The position numbers were made by a program, and so were the translations under genes. DNA of 64,000 nucleotides, from assembly GCA_916610825.1 (NCBI GenBank), contig OU744449.1:21837793-21901792 (forward strand), in the 5' to 3' direction. Below the pieces are notes generated by a model. That model saw only the letters and a list, made by a program, of their open reading frames with translations. It did not search any database and had not been told where the DNA came from. Positions 51,401 to 62,399 of the stretch are shown piece by piece. Position 1 is the stretch's first letter. Each line of letters begins with the position of its first letter. The stretch comes from Haliclystus octoradiatus (lineage: Eukaryota > Cnidaria > Staurozoa > Stauromedusae > Haliclystidae).

Positions 51401-54400
51401 TCCTCACGCAAGGTTAAATGAATTGATTCAATAGGGCGTTTGTATTGTAGCATTGCAATCATAGAGATTTTTCTGATAAAAATGTTCCATAATGCCAATT
51501 ATCTATAATTTATGTCATTATTTTCAATAGGCAGGTCCACTAAAAATTTCAAAGTTGATTTTATTCGTGTTTCGGATATATCATACCCGCAGAATTCCAT
51601 AAAACTGATAAAAATTCCAAAAAAATTTCCAAAAACCCTTCATTTCTGAGTTTTAAATCCAAAAATTTCGTAGAACGTCAAAACGATTTGTGATTGGCTT
51701 GCTATATTATGACGTCATTTCCCGGACAGAACAAAATCACACTCCGCTAAACAATGGAGACTTCAGCATTTTTTGTAATTATTGGTATCGTTGAACGTCA
51801 AATTTAAATGTAATCATTTCCATTAGCACTGCTGTTCCTGTTCAAAATATTGAAGGCTGACTTCAAAAAACTTATTACGGTGACCTGAAATATTCATCAA
51901 TGGAAATCGCTCTGAAATATTTATATCAATTTATGTTGTTTTTGTCTACGTTCGAGCATGGTTCGATTGTCGAAGCGAGAAGGAACAAGGATGGTAGACT
52001 AGCTTAACAAATTATTTGAATTTCAAATAACACACATAAAGTTTCAAACAAGTTGGAAAATAAGTGAAAGGAGTTGTATGATCTACCATTTATTAGCAAA
52101 TTATCCACGTTATTTTCTCGCGAATCATATGGCCTATTATAGGATCAAATTTATTGTAGCTATGATTCTACCACGATTCTACAAAAACTACATTCACTGT
52201 CTTAGCTGATCAATGGGATAAAATATATAGCTAAATATAGCTACTACATCAATATCGACCATTGCCTTCACACAAACTGCATGATTAATCATTGGTCCAA
52301 GTAAATATTTGTTAATCAATGCAAAATGAATCATAAATTGCTTTTCGGTTTTCAGAAAATTATACGCCTCGACGTAAACTGTCATAGCATGCGTGATCGA
52401 TGTGTAAAATATTTCATTTAAACGGCAACTTTATTGAATTTGAGTTCTGATTTACTAGAATAAATCCAAATCTATAATTGGTAAAGCGTTAATAGGTCCA
52501 TTTAAAGTGTTTGTTAATTCAAATAAATGCACACTGAATGCGATTTCACCGTCTTATATCTGGTGATAATAACACAAGCAACAGTTGATGATGCATGACA
52601 GACGAAATAAAAGAACGAAGACTTGATAAATAAAAATAACACTACTTTGATGCTCGAGTGATGATCTAAGCCGTTTATGTATGAGTGAGGTTTCTTCTCT
52701 AAATGTCTAATATATATATATATATTTCCAAGTGAATGCTGCCTACTTCTCGGTGAGACTTTGGTAAAGACGAGTGAACCTTTTCGTTTTGATGTGAACG
52801 AACACTTTGAAGGTCTTTGACAAAAACAGTGTGCACGTGCAGATCGGCCTGGCTGAGAACTTTTGTTCGTTTGCGGTCGGGAACCACGAGAGAAAGATAT
52901 GGAAAAGATTTGTTTTGTTTCGCTACAAAAAGGACAAACCGAAGAAAGAAACAAAACTTTACCCTTAGTCTCGTTTAAAAATCAGCGGTTCTGATTATAC
53001 TATTCACAAAAAATTTGGATAAAAAATGACGAATTGATGGATGAACGGTTTTGGATATCAAGTCACGATAATACTAGATTTCTCACTTTGTCCGGATTAT
53101 GACGTCACATTCCTTCATCCACCAAAACTTGCCGTTTCGTAACCATGGTTACGCAATGTCATTTGAAGTCAGATATCTCGATGGTTTGTCAATATTTTTG
53201 AAAAAAAAAATCGGGCATATTAAACTTATCCTTTGATCTTCGTATGGATATGTTTAAAGTACATACTTAAATTTTAGTGGACCTGCCTATTCCCTACTAA
53301 AATGAATGACTGTATATAATTGTAGATACGCTACATTATGCAGCATGCATTTGTAATATTTAGGTTTGCTACACTTAATTTGACTCAAGTATTTGTTATT
53401 ATGTTAACAGAGTGATTGTAAAGATGTCGTTAAAGGTATGTACATGCTATGTTCTTTCGGTGTCTCTGATAATTGGAAATAAAGACCTTGAATGTTCCAT
53501 GCCCATCATTGTCTTTTATCCATTTAAGTTGATCAAATAAATTAAGCAAACAGTTGCTTAAGTGATTGATCACAAGATTTGTATGCAGTATAATAGTTTC
53601 ATACAATAATTGGTTTGTATTTCATGTTCTGAAATTATACCCTGACCTGACGATAAATTATTAGAAAGTGTTTTAAAAGGTTCAAAACAATTGATTTCAT
53701 GGTTAAATATAAGCTCAAATCCTTTAGTGCAAAATACGAATAATCCCAAAATGATATCTTTACATCGTTTCTTTTCCCAACAAGTTCAGAGTGTTATTAT
53801 AAGATATTGAATGGTTCAGATCGATCTACGACAGAAACGGAATAGCAAAACTATTCACCGTTCCGGCCTACGGATGTTGGCTTTATAACTAACATTGATG
53901 AATTCTTAATTATAGTATATTGATTCCATTAGTATGAAATCGTAAAATAACAGAAAATGAGACATATTAATCTTCTTCAAGTTGATGGAGCAGCACATTC
54001 AATTGTTTGGTGAAAACCATAAAATTTTAAGGGTGAATATTACTGAAACATGGAGGATCTATATAAACGTGTTAACTTATTATAGAAATAAAGGAAGAAT
54101 TGTTATTTATCATATTATACCATGAGCTTGTTTCTGTTCATTAGTTGAGTTGTGTCCAAACACTTTTTGACAATATACCCGTCAAACCTTTTCACAGAAA
54201 TTAAACATTGTTACTTGCAGCCAATGCAGCACCGGAAGCAGCAGGATGGACCATCTTACAAAGGCGATTTGATGGAAGTGTTGATTTTTATCGTGATTGG
54301 CTATCCTACAAACGAGGATTCGGTGATCTTTGTGGTGAATTTTGGCTAGGATTAGATGAAGCTCATCTACAAACAAAAGATGTCAATGCAACATTGAGGT

Positions 54401-57400
54401 TTGATTTGTGGGATGGAAATGATCATTACTTCATGGAATATTATGAGGTATCCATTTCAGATTACACTGGAAACTACAAATTGATGTTCAATGGAATGCA
54501 AGGTAATGAAACATCTATTAGCGTTGATAAAGATCAAGCAAGCCAAAACAACTTGAATGAAAACATCTGAGAGATAAAGACAGCCAAAATTTCTAGATAA
54601 TTGTAAACGAAAATTTAATTATTCTCGCATTGCTAATCATACTTATTTCAGAATACTATAGTTCAGAGCATTCTTTATCACTTTGTTTGGTCATAGTGGC
54701 AATTTGGAGACAAAACTAAAAGTCCTACAAAACCGGTAAATGCTTGTGAACTATTTCCAAACAGCAGAATAAATCACAATCGAAGCATTCGAAAAATTTC
54801 AATTTAATTTTTTAGTTTTAACCAACTGATTTTTAAACGTAATTATAATAGATACGAACAATTTAAATTGCATGATATGCATGTTGTAGCATTAACAGAT
54901 TAAGTGCAATTAAAAAAAGACATTGACATACATTTGTCGAAATGAAGCATATTAGTAATATGTGAGAGAACCGTATAGCTCTTCTCAATTCAATGTCATT
55001 GATGTCTGTTGGTGCAACTTCTTTAGAAATGGTTCGTGAACCTCTGATGCAAAGAATTGCAGATCTTAATAGCAAATGATAACTTAGTTCTAATCCAATT
55101 TATTATTGTGCAAATATTTGATTTCTGTTTATGTACTAATTTTGTTGACAATTTCAGTAAAAACCTTTTTGACTCTGAGCTGCTTCCATCATTGATAATG
55201 AAAATTTTTGGAGTGAAAGATCCGTGTTCAATTTCAACTATTCTTTGATTATATTTCTTTCCTTTTTTCCTTTTTATCATTTTCACACACATCCAGGCGT
55301 TCATCATCTCCAGATATTTCACTTGATCGTAATGGCTGACTTGCAAGCAGTAGTAAATGAGGCTCAATTTTGACATAATTGCAAATTTCGTTTAGTAAAT
55401 TGCCAATGATATTCCTCATTTCGTCGTGTCTGGCATGCATTAAGCCTCTCTTTGGGCATGAAAGGTATGATCGACTGAGTATCTCTTTCCGCATGGACAC
55501 ATTGATGACAAATACGTCATAGGCCATCTGTTACGTAGGTTGATAATATCGAAAAATTCTCGATTATTAAGGATGTAATTTTCCAAAGCAAGGGGAGCTC
55601 AGTTGTTAGCCATGTCGATGTTCCTTTCATTAAAGCCAATTCGTTTGCTCGTTCGCACTCTGCATTCATTTTATTTCAGGATTTCTTTGCTTCTAATCTC
55701 TAGGTTACTTTCAACTTGTCTGATGGCTGAATTGTAATCATCTGGATTATAATTCCATTCTACAGTTTGCGCTTTTATATTCGATTGCATATGGCCAGTG
55801 ACAAGAAGAGAATGTTTGTATTCCTGTTTAGAAACAGCAGAAATAGTTGGTAAAGCCAAACCGCCCATTATACATTGCAGCGACAGGAGTTGACGTTCAT
55901 CTACTGAGCATACATGACCATCAGTAATGGCATGGATAAATTCGTTGTCTATAATATTGTCAGGTTCTTTCAGATTGCTCAGATTGAATATGATATTCTG
56001 TTTCTTGTAGCTTCCAAGATTGGCAGCATATGCTGCCTGAGGATCACTTTTTGCAATTGCTGCTAACATTATAACATGATTTCTCCATGATTGTATCAAA
56101 TCCTTTGTAAATTCTTCTTATCTTTCAGTAACTATGGAACTACCAAGATATTTTCTACCACCTGATGATATTTCAATTCCTGTTCCTTCAAAATATGATA
56201 TAGCTTTTGCTTCTGAGGCCTTTGACTTTAGTATTAAATATGATTTTCTCGCATTTGGATAGTACTGTAGCCAAATTTTGATCCAAATTCTGTTATGTTA
56301 TCACTCCATTCTCTCAACATCTGCAATTATCCTGCACCACCAAGCTCATCGAAAAAATCCACATGTCTCAAATTTTGATTACAACTTTTTGGTCGTATCA
56401 AACCAAGCATTGGTGTAATACCAATTGCATAAATTGCCATTGCATTTCCTTTATTCGTACCTTCAGTCGTTCCAATTACATACCTTCCAGTGACAAATAA
56501 TCCTGAAGAACTGATGTAGCAATTGCGAACATATATAGCCATTGAAAGACATAGACAGCCAATGTTGTGTAGAAATGCCTTGATGTTTAAACTGTTAAAA
56601 GCATTTGATGCATCCACATGTAATATACCATCTATATCATCTTCAGAAAATATGTCAACCACTGAATGAATTGCTGCTTCATATCCAGCTGGTTGCCCAG
56701 CACAAAGCTGAAGGTTTCCTGCACTTTGAACAATGTCTTGAATGATCACTGAAACAATAGTTTTACCAATTATTCTTCTCAAAACTTCTCCAATCCCTAT
56801 TGGTCTAACACCTGAATTCTTTTCTAAAGGTATGAGTCAACATGCTGTATATGCCCCTAAATTCGAGAATGTTTTTCCTTGTGAATATTCAATCATAGCT
56901 TCTCTCGTACAAAGTAATTGTGCAAATGGAGCTATAGATGAACGTAAACCAAAGCATGCTTGACCAAACTATTTAGACACAAGCATAAGTGGCCAGCAAT
57001 CAGCATCTAATCATGATGGTCCACACTCACCTTTCATACCTAGTGTAGCTTTTGATATCACCATTTCATCAATTTTATCATCAACATGGATAAGGCAGGG
57101 GGACATGGATTAAAATTGATTTATCGGGTGAGGGGTCTTTACGATGTTTCGATTTAAAATCTTTTATGACATCAGGCGACAAAGGAAGCGCCTCAATCGA
57201 GGATGAATGATCTAATTGCTTCATTGCAGGTTTAATTTTTCCTTCAAACAATAATTTTGCAAACGTTTCTGATAAATGCAGTAGATCTAACTTCCTGCTT
57301 GAAATTGGTAATTTTTTTTTGAAGTTCTCTTGATTCTCTTGAGAGCCCATCAAAATTTTCCAACTTCAATAAAAATCATTTTCAGACATTCATTATGTTC

Positions 57401-58612
57401 TTTAGCTTTGATTTGAAATTCGTCTTTTGAATTTATAAAGATGGCATTATCATAATTGCTTTTTAAAGTAGAATCAATTGAAGACAATAATTTGTTATTC
57501 CAAAATCAAACAGTCTCGTTATTTCTCTTATAAATTCCTTCCTGCTGCTCCTGTCGGAAACTAACACAAATTTCTTCTCCAGCAAACTATCTCTTCGTAG
57601 ACACATGAGATACTTTGTATTGTATCGGAATGTGATAAAGTACCCCAAATTGCTGGTTCTTATGGAGAATGAGGCTGGTTCTTTTCAGGCTTTGTAATAT
57701 TCGTGTTCTTTTCTTTTAATTATTTCAATTTACAGAATTGTTAGTATAACTCTTGATAATCTAAAAAAATTAAGTGGTTCGAATGTAGAACTCTGAATCT
57801 GTGATTCCAAGAAGGTCAAAAACGATGAATAGGCGGACGAATACGTGAAGATTTATTGGAGATCTATATTGACCAAATCAGTCAAATGTTTTAAGTTAAA
57901 TTAGTTTAAAAATAGTAAAGATATATAATATTTGACAATATGGTTACTGTAAGGCAGCCTTTTCTTAGTTATCTGATACCAACACTTAGGATGCTGGGAG
58001 ACACTGAAAAGCTGAAAAACATTACCAATGCAAACTATTGCCATGCAGTAACCGGTAAATCACATTAGAAAACTGCATTATTTCAAAAAATCATAACTGA
58101 TTCATTATTTAATTATGAATACTAATTTTTCTGGACAAACTAGTGATGATTCTGATATGAAAGAAGATCATGGTTATAAAAATCTTCATTATTTCTCTAT
58201 CCAAAGTGAATTCATCAATCTTGATTAGGAAAAGTTATAAAGACTTACGTCTTCATGTCACTCGAACAACAACCGTACAGGCATTTAAGTTTCAGTGCTA
58301 TGTTGACCATATTACGATTTAATGATATTTCACTATATTTTATCCATTTCAATCTAAGGGAATGCTGGTGATGCGATGACAGCTTCGAAGGGTCAAATGT
58401 TTTCAACAAAAGACAGAGACAATGATATAAACTCGATGGTGAATTGTGCTATTAATTTTAGAGGTGCTTGGTGGTATAGCTCATGTCACCTTGCAAATCT
58501 CAACGGTCTCTACAATTCAACCATTTACGCCAAAGGCCTTAATTGGAGACCAATCACAGGAGTGTATCGGTTATTATCCAGAACTGAAATCAAATTTAAG
58601 CAGAATTATTAA
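42482..58612 (+). CDS. Gene B: secreted PAN-like/fibrinogen-related protein (4 exons)
   Basis: Predicted exons 42482-42835, 53411-53435, 54221-54502 and 58359-58612, with GT-AG introns in the same phases as gene A, give 304 aa. ATG 42482 was chosen because it aligns with the A-flank GCAAGCAAA; ATG 42500 and upstream ATG 42398 are alternatives. It has a hydrophobic signal peptide, then the PAN-like block (LHLCIHHCEKKTNGC), CKDV in exon 2, a five-residue-longer linker (NAAPEAAG) and the FReD: GWTILQRRFDGS, FWLGLDEAHL, DRDND, GAWWYSSC and ANLNG. It lacks the A-subdomain and, unlike gene A, the terminal Cys (it ends KQNY). Intron 1 is 10.6 kb against 1.3 kb in gene A because of transposon insertions. 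It is probably a functional tandem paralogue, with splicing across such introns untested. Confidence 0.83.
45155..45226 (+). other. tRNA-like segment inside Helitron-like copy 2
   Basis: GTTGGCTCATTGGTTAATGC (A-box side), a TTACAA loop and a degraded B box (AAGTTAAAATCC). It is the same segment as in copies 1 and 3, with the B box mutated here. Confidence 0.45.
45447..46600. mobile_element. 1.15-kb TIR element inserted in Helitron-like copy 2
   Basis: Bounded by CGTAGTGCCAATAAT on the left and ATTATAGGCACTACG on the right (inverted, one mismatch, with weaker pairing inside). Helitron-like copy 3 shows the uninterrupted site (GTGTTGTATATATTGC at about 61762), so this is a clean insertion with an empty-site control. 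No transposase frame is present, and the longest frame (46319-46522 minus) is nondescript. Confidence 0.8.
47656..47919 (-). other. Unrecognised 87-codon open frame
   Basis: An ATG-to-stop frame with a hydrophilic C-terminal half (LRYKARYLHERIDDQQQLEYL). I recognise no domain. It lies in gene B intron 1 between a Helitron-like element and a LINE. Otherwise 47070-48130 holds nothing I can identify. Confidence 0.15.
48130..49512 (+). pseudogene. LINE reverse transcriptase fragment in gene B intron 1
   Basis: The translation shows the reverse-transcriptase motifs in order: VDAVYVDFSKAFDTVSH (motif A), a TGA stop, SGVPQSSVIGPLLFLLFIND (motif B), FADDAK (catalytic motif C), then LRISLEKC. Downstream frames continue in pieces (ASKAFARSYLT, NRVVPRWNDLPIEVVYSKSL, FKSKLSK), the usual C-terminal signature of CR1/jockey-like LINEs. 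It ends with a TCTA microsatellite tail (49500-49513). It is 5'-truncated and broken by stops and frameshifts. The sense orientation matches gene B. Confidence 0.85.
49683..49940 (-). pseudogene. Possible LINE-derived antisense fragment
   Basis: The frame IAHQRQMSFSGYIERSKTYA...LHVILHWHPKEMLRRSFG faintly resembles the "wlGHi-R...l.W.P...rrG" segment found after some LINE reverse transcriptases. The key residues are poor, so this is only a hint. Confidence 0.25.
50209..50811. mobile_element. Foldback element with ~160-bp arms (603 bp)
   Basis: GGAATCGAGTAGCCCATGCA on the left and TGCATGGGCTACTCGATTCC on the right are exact reverse complements. Pairing continues with small indels through GGCGACAATAATT, TCGATTTGGA and GTTATTTAATGTTGA to about 50370 and 50645. 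The open frame at 50707-50895 lies mostly in the right arm and is not a gene. Confidence 0.8.
51527..53290. mobile_element. 1.76-kb TIR DNA element in gene B intron 1
   Basis: The ends ATAGGCAGGTCCACTAAAA and TTTTAGTGGACCTGCCTAT are exact inverted repeats. TA at each border fits a TA target duplication. Subterminal inverted segments also pair: TTATGACGTCATTTCCCGGA near 51713 with TCCGGATTATGACGTCACAT near 53092. Antisense frames at 52514-52954 show no transposase domain I recognise, so it is probably non-autonomous. The right end lies ~120 bp before gene B exon 2. Confidence 0.75.
54863..55560 (-). pseudogene. CCHC knuckle and nuclease-like C-terminus of the antisense retroelement
   Basis: Across a one-base frameshift the translation reads CPCGKRYSVDHT and then SCPKRGLMHARHDEMRN, a C-x-C-x7-H-x4-5-C zinc knuckle, followed by LLNEICNYVKIEP. 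Then come DDERLDV and, after an apparent internal deletion, YNQRIVEIEHGSFTPKIF and NWIRTKLSFA...LRSAILCIRGSR. A CCHC knuckle followed by a D...E region after the reverse transcriptase recalls the restriction-like endonuclease arrangement of R2-type elements. That parallel is inference. Confidence 0.55.
56130..56960 (-). pseudogene. Reverse transcriptase core of the antisense retroelement
   Basis: The translation gives NSGVRPIGIGEVLRRIIGKT (an RPI-G motif), CAGQPAGYEAAIHSV, ILHVDASNAFNSLN (motif A with catalytic Asp) and EGTNKGNAMAIYAIG (motif B). Motif C, normally a Y/F-A-D-D box, reads HVDFFDELGGAG, so the catalytic pair is lost. Downstream KFGYYPNARKS and KYLGSSI are typical of the post-catalytic region in this group. 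In-frame stops (TGA at about 56837) break it. The "D-x-SNAFN" motif A places it outside the common LINE-1, CR1 and gypsy types. I cannot name its clade. Confidence 0.75.
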
Positions 58613-58950
58613 AACATGGAAGAAAATCTTTATAATCAAAAATATGCATATAAATTGATTATTTACAGCTTTAAACCATGCACAGAATGTACATATTGCA
58701 TTTCCTTTTCGTTCGATCGTTTGCTATGTTTTGAGTTAATCATAAAGAGATTAATATTTGTTACATTGACAATAATTGTAGATCTACACTATGAAAGATT
58801 TTAACATTGTAAATGGCTATGAAGATGGAATAGGGTGAACAAAAGTAAAAAAAGTAGAAATAGAAATATAAGAAAACACCATAAAAAAGCAAAACAGGAA
58901 AAGAAAAGAAAACAGAAAGTAACAAAAAAGGCAAAAAAAAGATGAACTAA
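58613..58950 (+). repeat. 3' flank of gene B shared with gene A
   Basis: It resembles the sequence after gene A (about 26270-26420) and copy 1 of the duplication, including CATAAAGA and the A/G tract. Homology ends before Helitron-like copy 3. No clear AATAAA was seen close to the stop. Confidence 0.65.
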
Positions 58951-59224
58951 AGCTTCAAAGATACCTTCAACCTTTCACTAAGAAGTTCAACAAAAGATCT
59001 AATCTACATACACGTGCAGTTCACATGGATATATATAATAGAGTAGGTTTTGTATAAATGTATTAGTCACACTCAGAACTGTTATTTGAAGCAATCCAGT
59101 AATCACACATCAACAATTCTGTTTTGGTTAATTCCAACATGTAAAAATGTGTTTCTGTTTTTTTCCGAATGATAGATGCCTTCAAGTTCAATTAAGCTAT
59201 ATGATATATAGATATATATATATA

Positions 59225-62200
59225 TCTACTTATATTAATAATACTATCTGTTTATATATCACTATATTTCTGTGTCTGTCCGCGACTTATGTACGTCTTA
59301 CTGGCGAAATAATACGGATAATCCGTTGTCGGGAAATTATGCAAACATTTGTGTCGAGATAACCGCGTACAGTAACAAATTTGTTGTATGAAAAGTATGA
59401 GTCTATGACGTGTTTTAAAATAATATACTTCATCTGATATTTTATTTGATATCATTGCATTAAAAAATTCAGAAATATTGAAAAATTTCATAGGTCGATA
59501 ATCTAGTGGGCAGCAAAATCGAATTCAAATTGAAATCCCCAGAACAAAAATATTTTGCTTTGAATTTAAAAGCTGCGTGTAAATTGTTTGAACAAGTGAA
59601 ACTTAAAACTGAATCAGTTTTATGATAATTAAAACAATACGAAATACTGAATTACATTGAATTACCAGTAGAACTAGGCCAGACAAAATATGTTTTGAAA
59701 TCAGAGAAACGTAGACCTATTTTATGTAGTGTTGATATCAGCAATACATATAGCGCGGCACAAACGCTATGAAATTAAAGAGACTTAAGGTCTTAATTTA
59801 ATTTATTAATGAAACAAAATGCCGTTCGGCGATGACCCCTCGAGAAACAAAACATTTCACTTTTAAAAAGGCTGTTTTGATATATAATTTGTGAGAGCAC
59901 TGAGCAAACAATCTGTTTTGAAATGAATAATCTATCGCGGGGCATAAAAACAAATTAACTTGCAAGAATTTTCAAAATGACGTTGGCGTTCGACTAATTA
60001 GAAAAATATTCAAAGTTCGAATAGATTATCTGTCTACAGTATAAAATTATAGAGTTTAGAATTAATCAAGGCATTGCGCAAAAGTATTTCTATAATTTAT
60101 TATTTAATTTAAAAATATGAATCCTTTGGTTTTGAGCAAGCAGGCATTTATTTTCAGATTTTGCTTCCATAATTAACGAAGGAATTGTAAGCATCGATTA
60201 AAATTAAAATTTCATTTTGTTGACTTGCTAAAAAAATAAGACACAGTATGTTACTACAGTTTCGAGAATAAAAATAGCGGTGTCCTGTTATTATCGTTGA
60301 TCAACATTTAATAAAGTTAATTTCAGGTATATCAAATTCAACAAAGTTAAATTGAATTGAGCGTATGATTTGTAATAAATATTAATAATTATAATATTTT
60401 CAGCGTTCAAAATTTTTGATTTGAAATTAAAAGCACAAAAACATAATTCAAAAACATTTTTAAATAGTTAATACAGTTTGGATGAGTGTAACAAACCTTG
60501 TGTTACAAAAATAAAAAGCGAAAAGGTTGCATGAAATAATCGATCATAGCAAACAATATTTATTAAAATACAACTTACCATTTTCCAAATGAGATCCAAA
60601 TAAAAACTATACGAGCTGCATAATCTCCGAACAACATTTAAATACATAGTAGCGGGTTCTCTGAGTTAATACACCAATCAATAATAAGTTAACAACCATT
60701 TTTTATCGAAGGAGAACGTAAGCCCGATAAGAATAAATATAAATTGTTTTTTATTCGAAATAATTCTGACAAAAATGATCATTTCATATCGCGATCAAAT
60801 GCAAGGTAAAGTAGATTCATTTTCTATATAAGTAAATCCTTTTCATCAGACATCATAACATGAGCATTTAAATACTACCATCAGCTATGGTATTTTATAT
60901 CTTTGAAGCTGCACTAAACATTTACACTCTATACACCATCGCGTCCTTTTCAAATAAATTCTGAATAAATATGCATATCACGAATCTGGCAAAATGTGTT
61001 GTTTTCGTTTTTCTATCAAAATAATTAATTTATTCATAATCGTCTTTTCTTTCATTCGACATCTGTAATGTATAGCGCGTAGAAATATTGACAACAAGAT
61101 GTAACATAATATCAATATCGAATTAGTATAGCGATTTATTATAGAATTTTATTTCATGTTTGATGCTATTATTCTAGAAAATTTGATAACAAGAAGCACT
61201 ATGAGGTCAACTTTTTACATCTTTTGTTTACTTTTAAAATTTTATTTTCAACGAACTCTTAGTATTTTGATATACTGCCATCAAAGTCACAGTCCTACTT
61301 GCTGAGATTGCAAAGATCAAAAATATATAGGCTCATATACTATCATATCATAATATTTTCAGATTATATATATAATTTGAAATTCAATACACGCGCTGTC
61401 GCCTTGTTCAATAATACGTTGTCGAAGCAGTAGGTTTGTTGATTAGTACAGTCCAAGCGCGTACAGCAGTAAGTAAGGCGTTGGCTCATTGGTTAATGCT
61501 CTGGTATTACAATATCAGGGTCGTCAGTTCAAATCCGTCAGTCGGCAATTTTTATCAACGATTTTTCTGATTTTTTTTAATATGAAGCAGTAAATCATTG
61601 TTAATTAACACAATATATCGTTTGATCATGTTAATAACAGAAATTAGTGGACCATGTGTCTTGTCGAAGCTAAATTAATTTAATACTGAATATATTGCAT
61701 GCAATGCCACGAGTTTGACCGGCCACACCTTGACGGCGTTATTTTGTGAACACCACATTAGTGTTGTATATATTGCAATAAAGATTTATGAATTCGAACC
61801 GAATGCAATCCGATCATATCGGGTCAGATTCGGGTTAATATTTTAGGTCTTCGGATCGGATCGGATTTGAAGTGATTTTTTATTGATAGTTTCAGATTTC
61901 GAAAATTGACTGAATATTTGTAATTTATATGAATTAATGGGTTTTGGCTTCCTTTCAGCACATAAAATAAAGTTTTTCTATGTAGACAAAGCTACATTAA
62001 ATTATACATTTCAATCGACTCAATTGATGTGAAATAAATTTAAATTTTTATTAAAGGAATGATTAAGATGTATCGATTAATGCTACATCCTTTCAATGCG
62101 TATTGTGTCTCATGTTCTCCTCCAGAGTTCAGAATCCGTATTATACAGCGATAGTCAGCTTAGTCAATTGTTTAATTATAAGTTATCTGAAAGTTTTATC

Positions 62201-62235
62201 ATAGAAGGTCCATAATGGACCACACTCATTGCTAT
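59225..62235 (+). mobile_element. Helitron-like element, copy 3 (3.01 kb)
   Basis: It starts TCTACTTATATTAATAATAC after a host A and ends with the perfect hairpin GGTCCATAATGGACC, ten bases and CTAT (a degenerate CTRR) before T. It is collinear with copy 2 minus the 1.15-kb insertion and lies just downstream of gene B. It carries the tRNA-like segment at about 61482-61552. Confidence 0.72.
61482..61552 (+). other. tRNA-like segment inside Helitron-like copy 3
   Basis: The best preserved of the three: TTGGCTCATTGGTTAATGC (A-box side), TGGTATTACAATATCAGG (anticodon-arm-like, one base too many in the loop), GTCAGTTCAAATCC (B box). Confidence 0.5.
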
Positions 62236-62399
62236 TATAGATATATTTATTCAACATTATTGTTATTATTATATTGCTCCTAATCAGTTGAGCACTCTTA
62301 CAGCACCACAACAGACAACATGGAGCCAGCAACGTTTTTAATTATTCTATGAAAGACATTCCTATTTCACCAAAGAATTCATATTTAAAGAAATTAATT

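Larger units (their letters stand above)
54863..57660 (-). mobile_element. Antisense retroelement in gene B intron 3
   Basis: Minus-strand remnants of one long protein occur in order: an N-terminal region (57660-57081; KAKEHNECLK, FAKLLFEGKIKPAMKQLDHS), a reverse transcriptase (about 56960-56130), a thumb or connection region (56099-55671) and a CCHC/nuclease-like C-terminus (55560-54863). Gene A intron 3 lacks it but aligns with the intron sequence on both sides, so it inserted after the gene duplication. Stops, frameshifts and a lost catalytic motif show it is dead. Confidence 0.75.

Noticed and set aside
52514..52954. Cysteine-bearing frame in the 1.76-kb TIR element as a THAP-type transposase
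   Set aside because: The cysteine spacing and surrounding residues do not match a THAP or other transposase domain in any frame I translated.
54152..54376. Two frames overlapping gene B exon 3
   Set aside because: They are out-of-frame and antisense shadows of the FReD coding exon.
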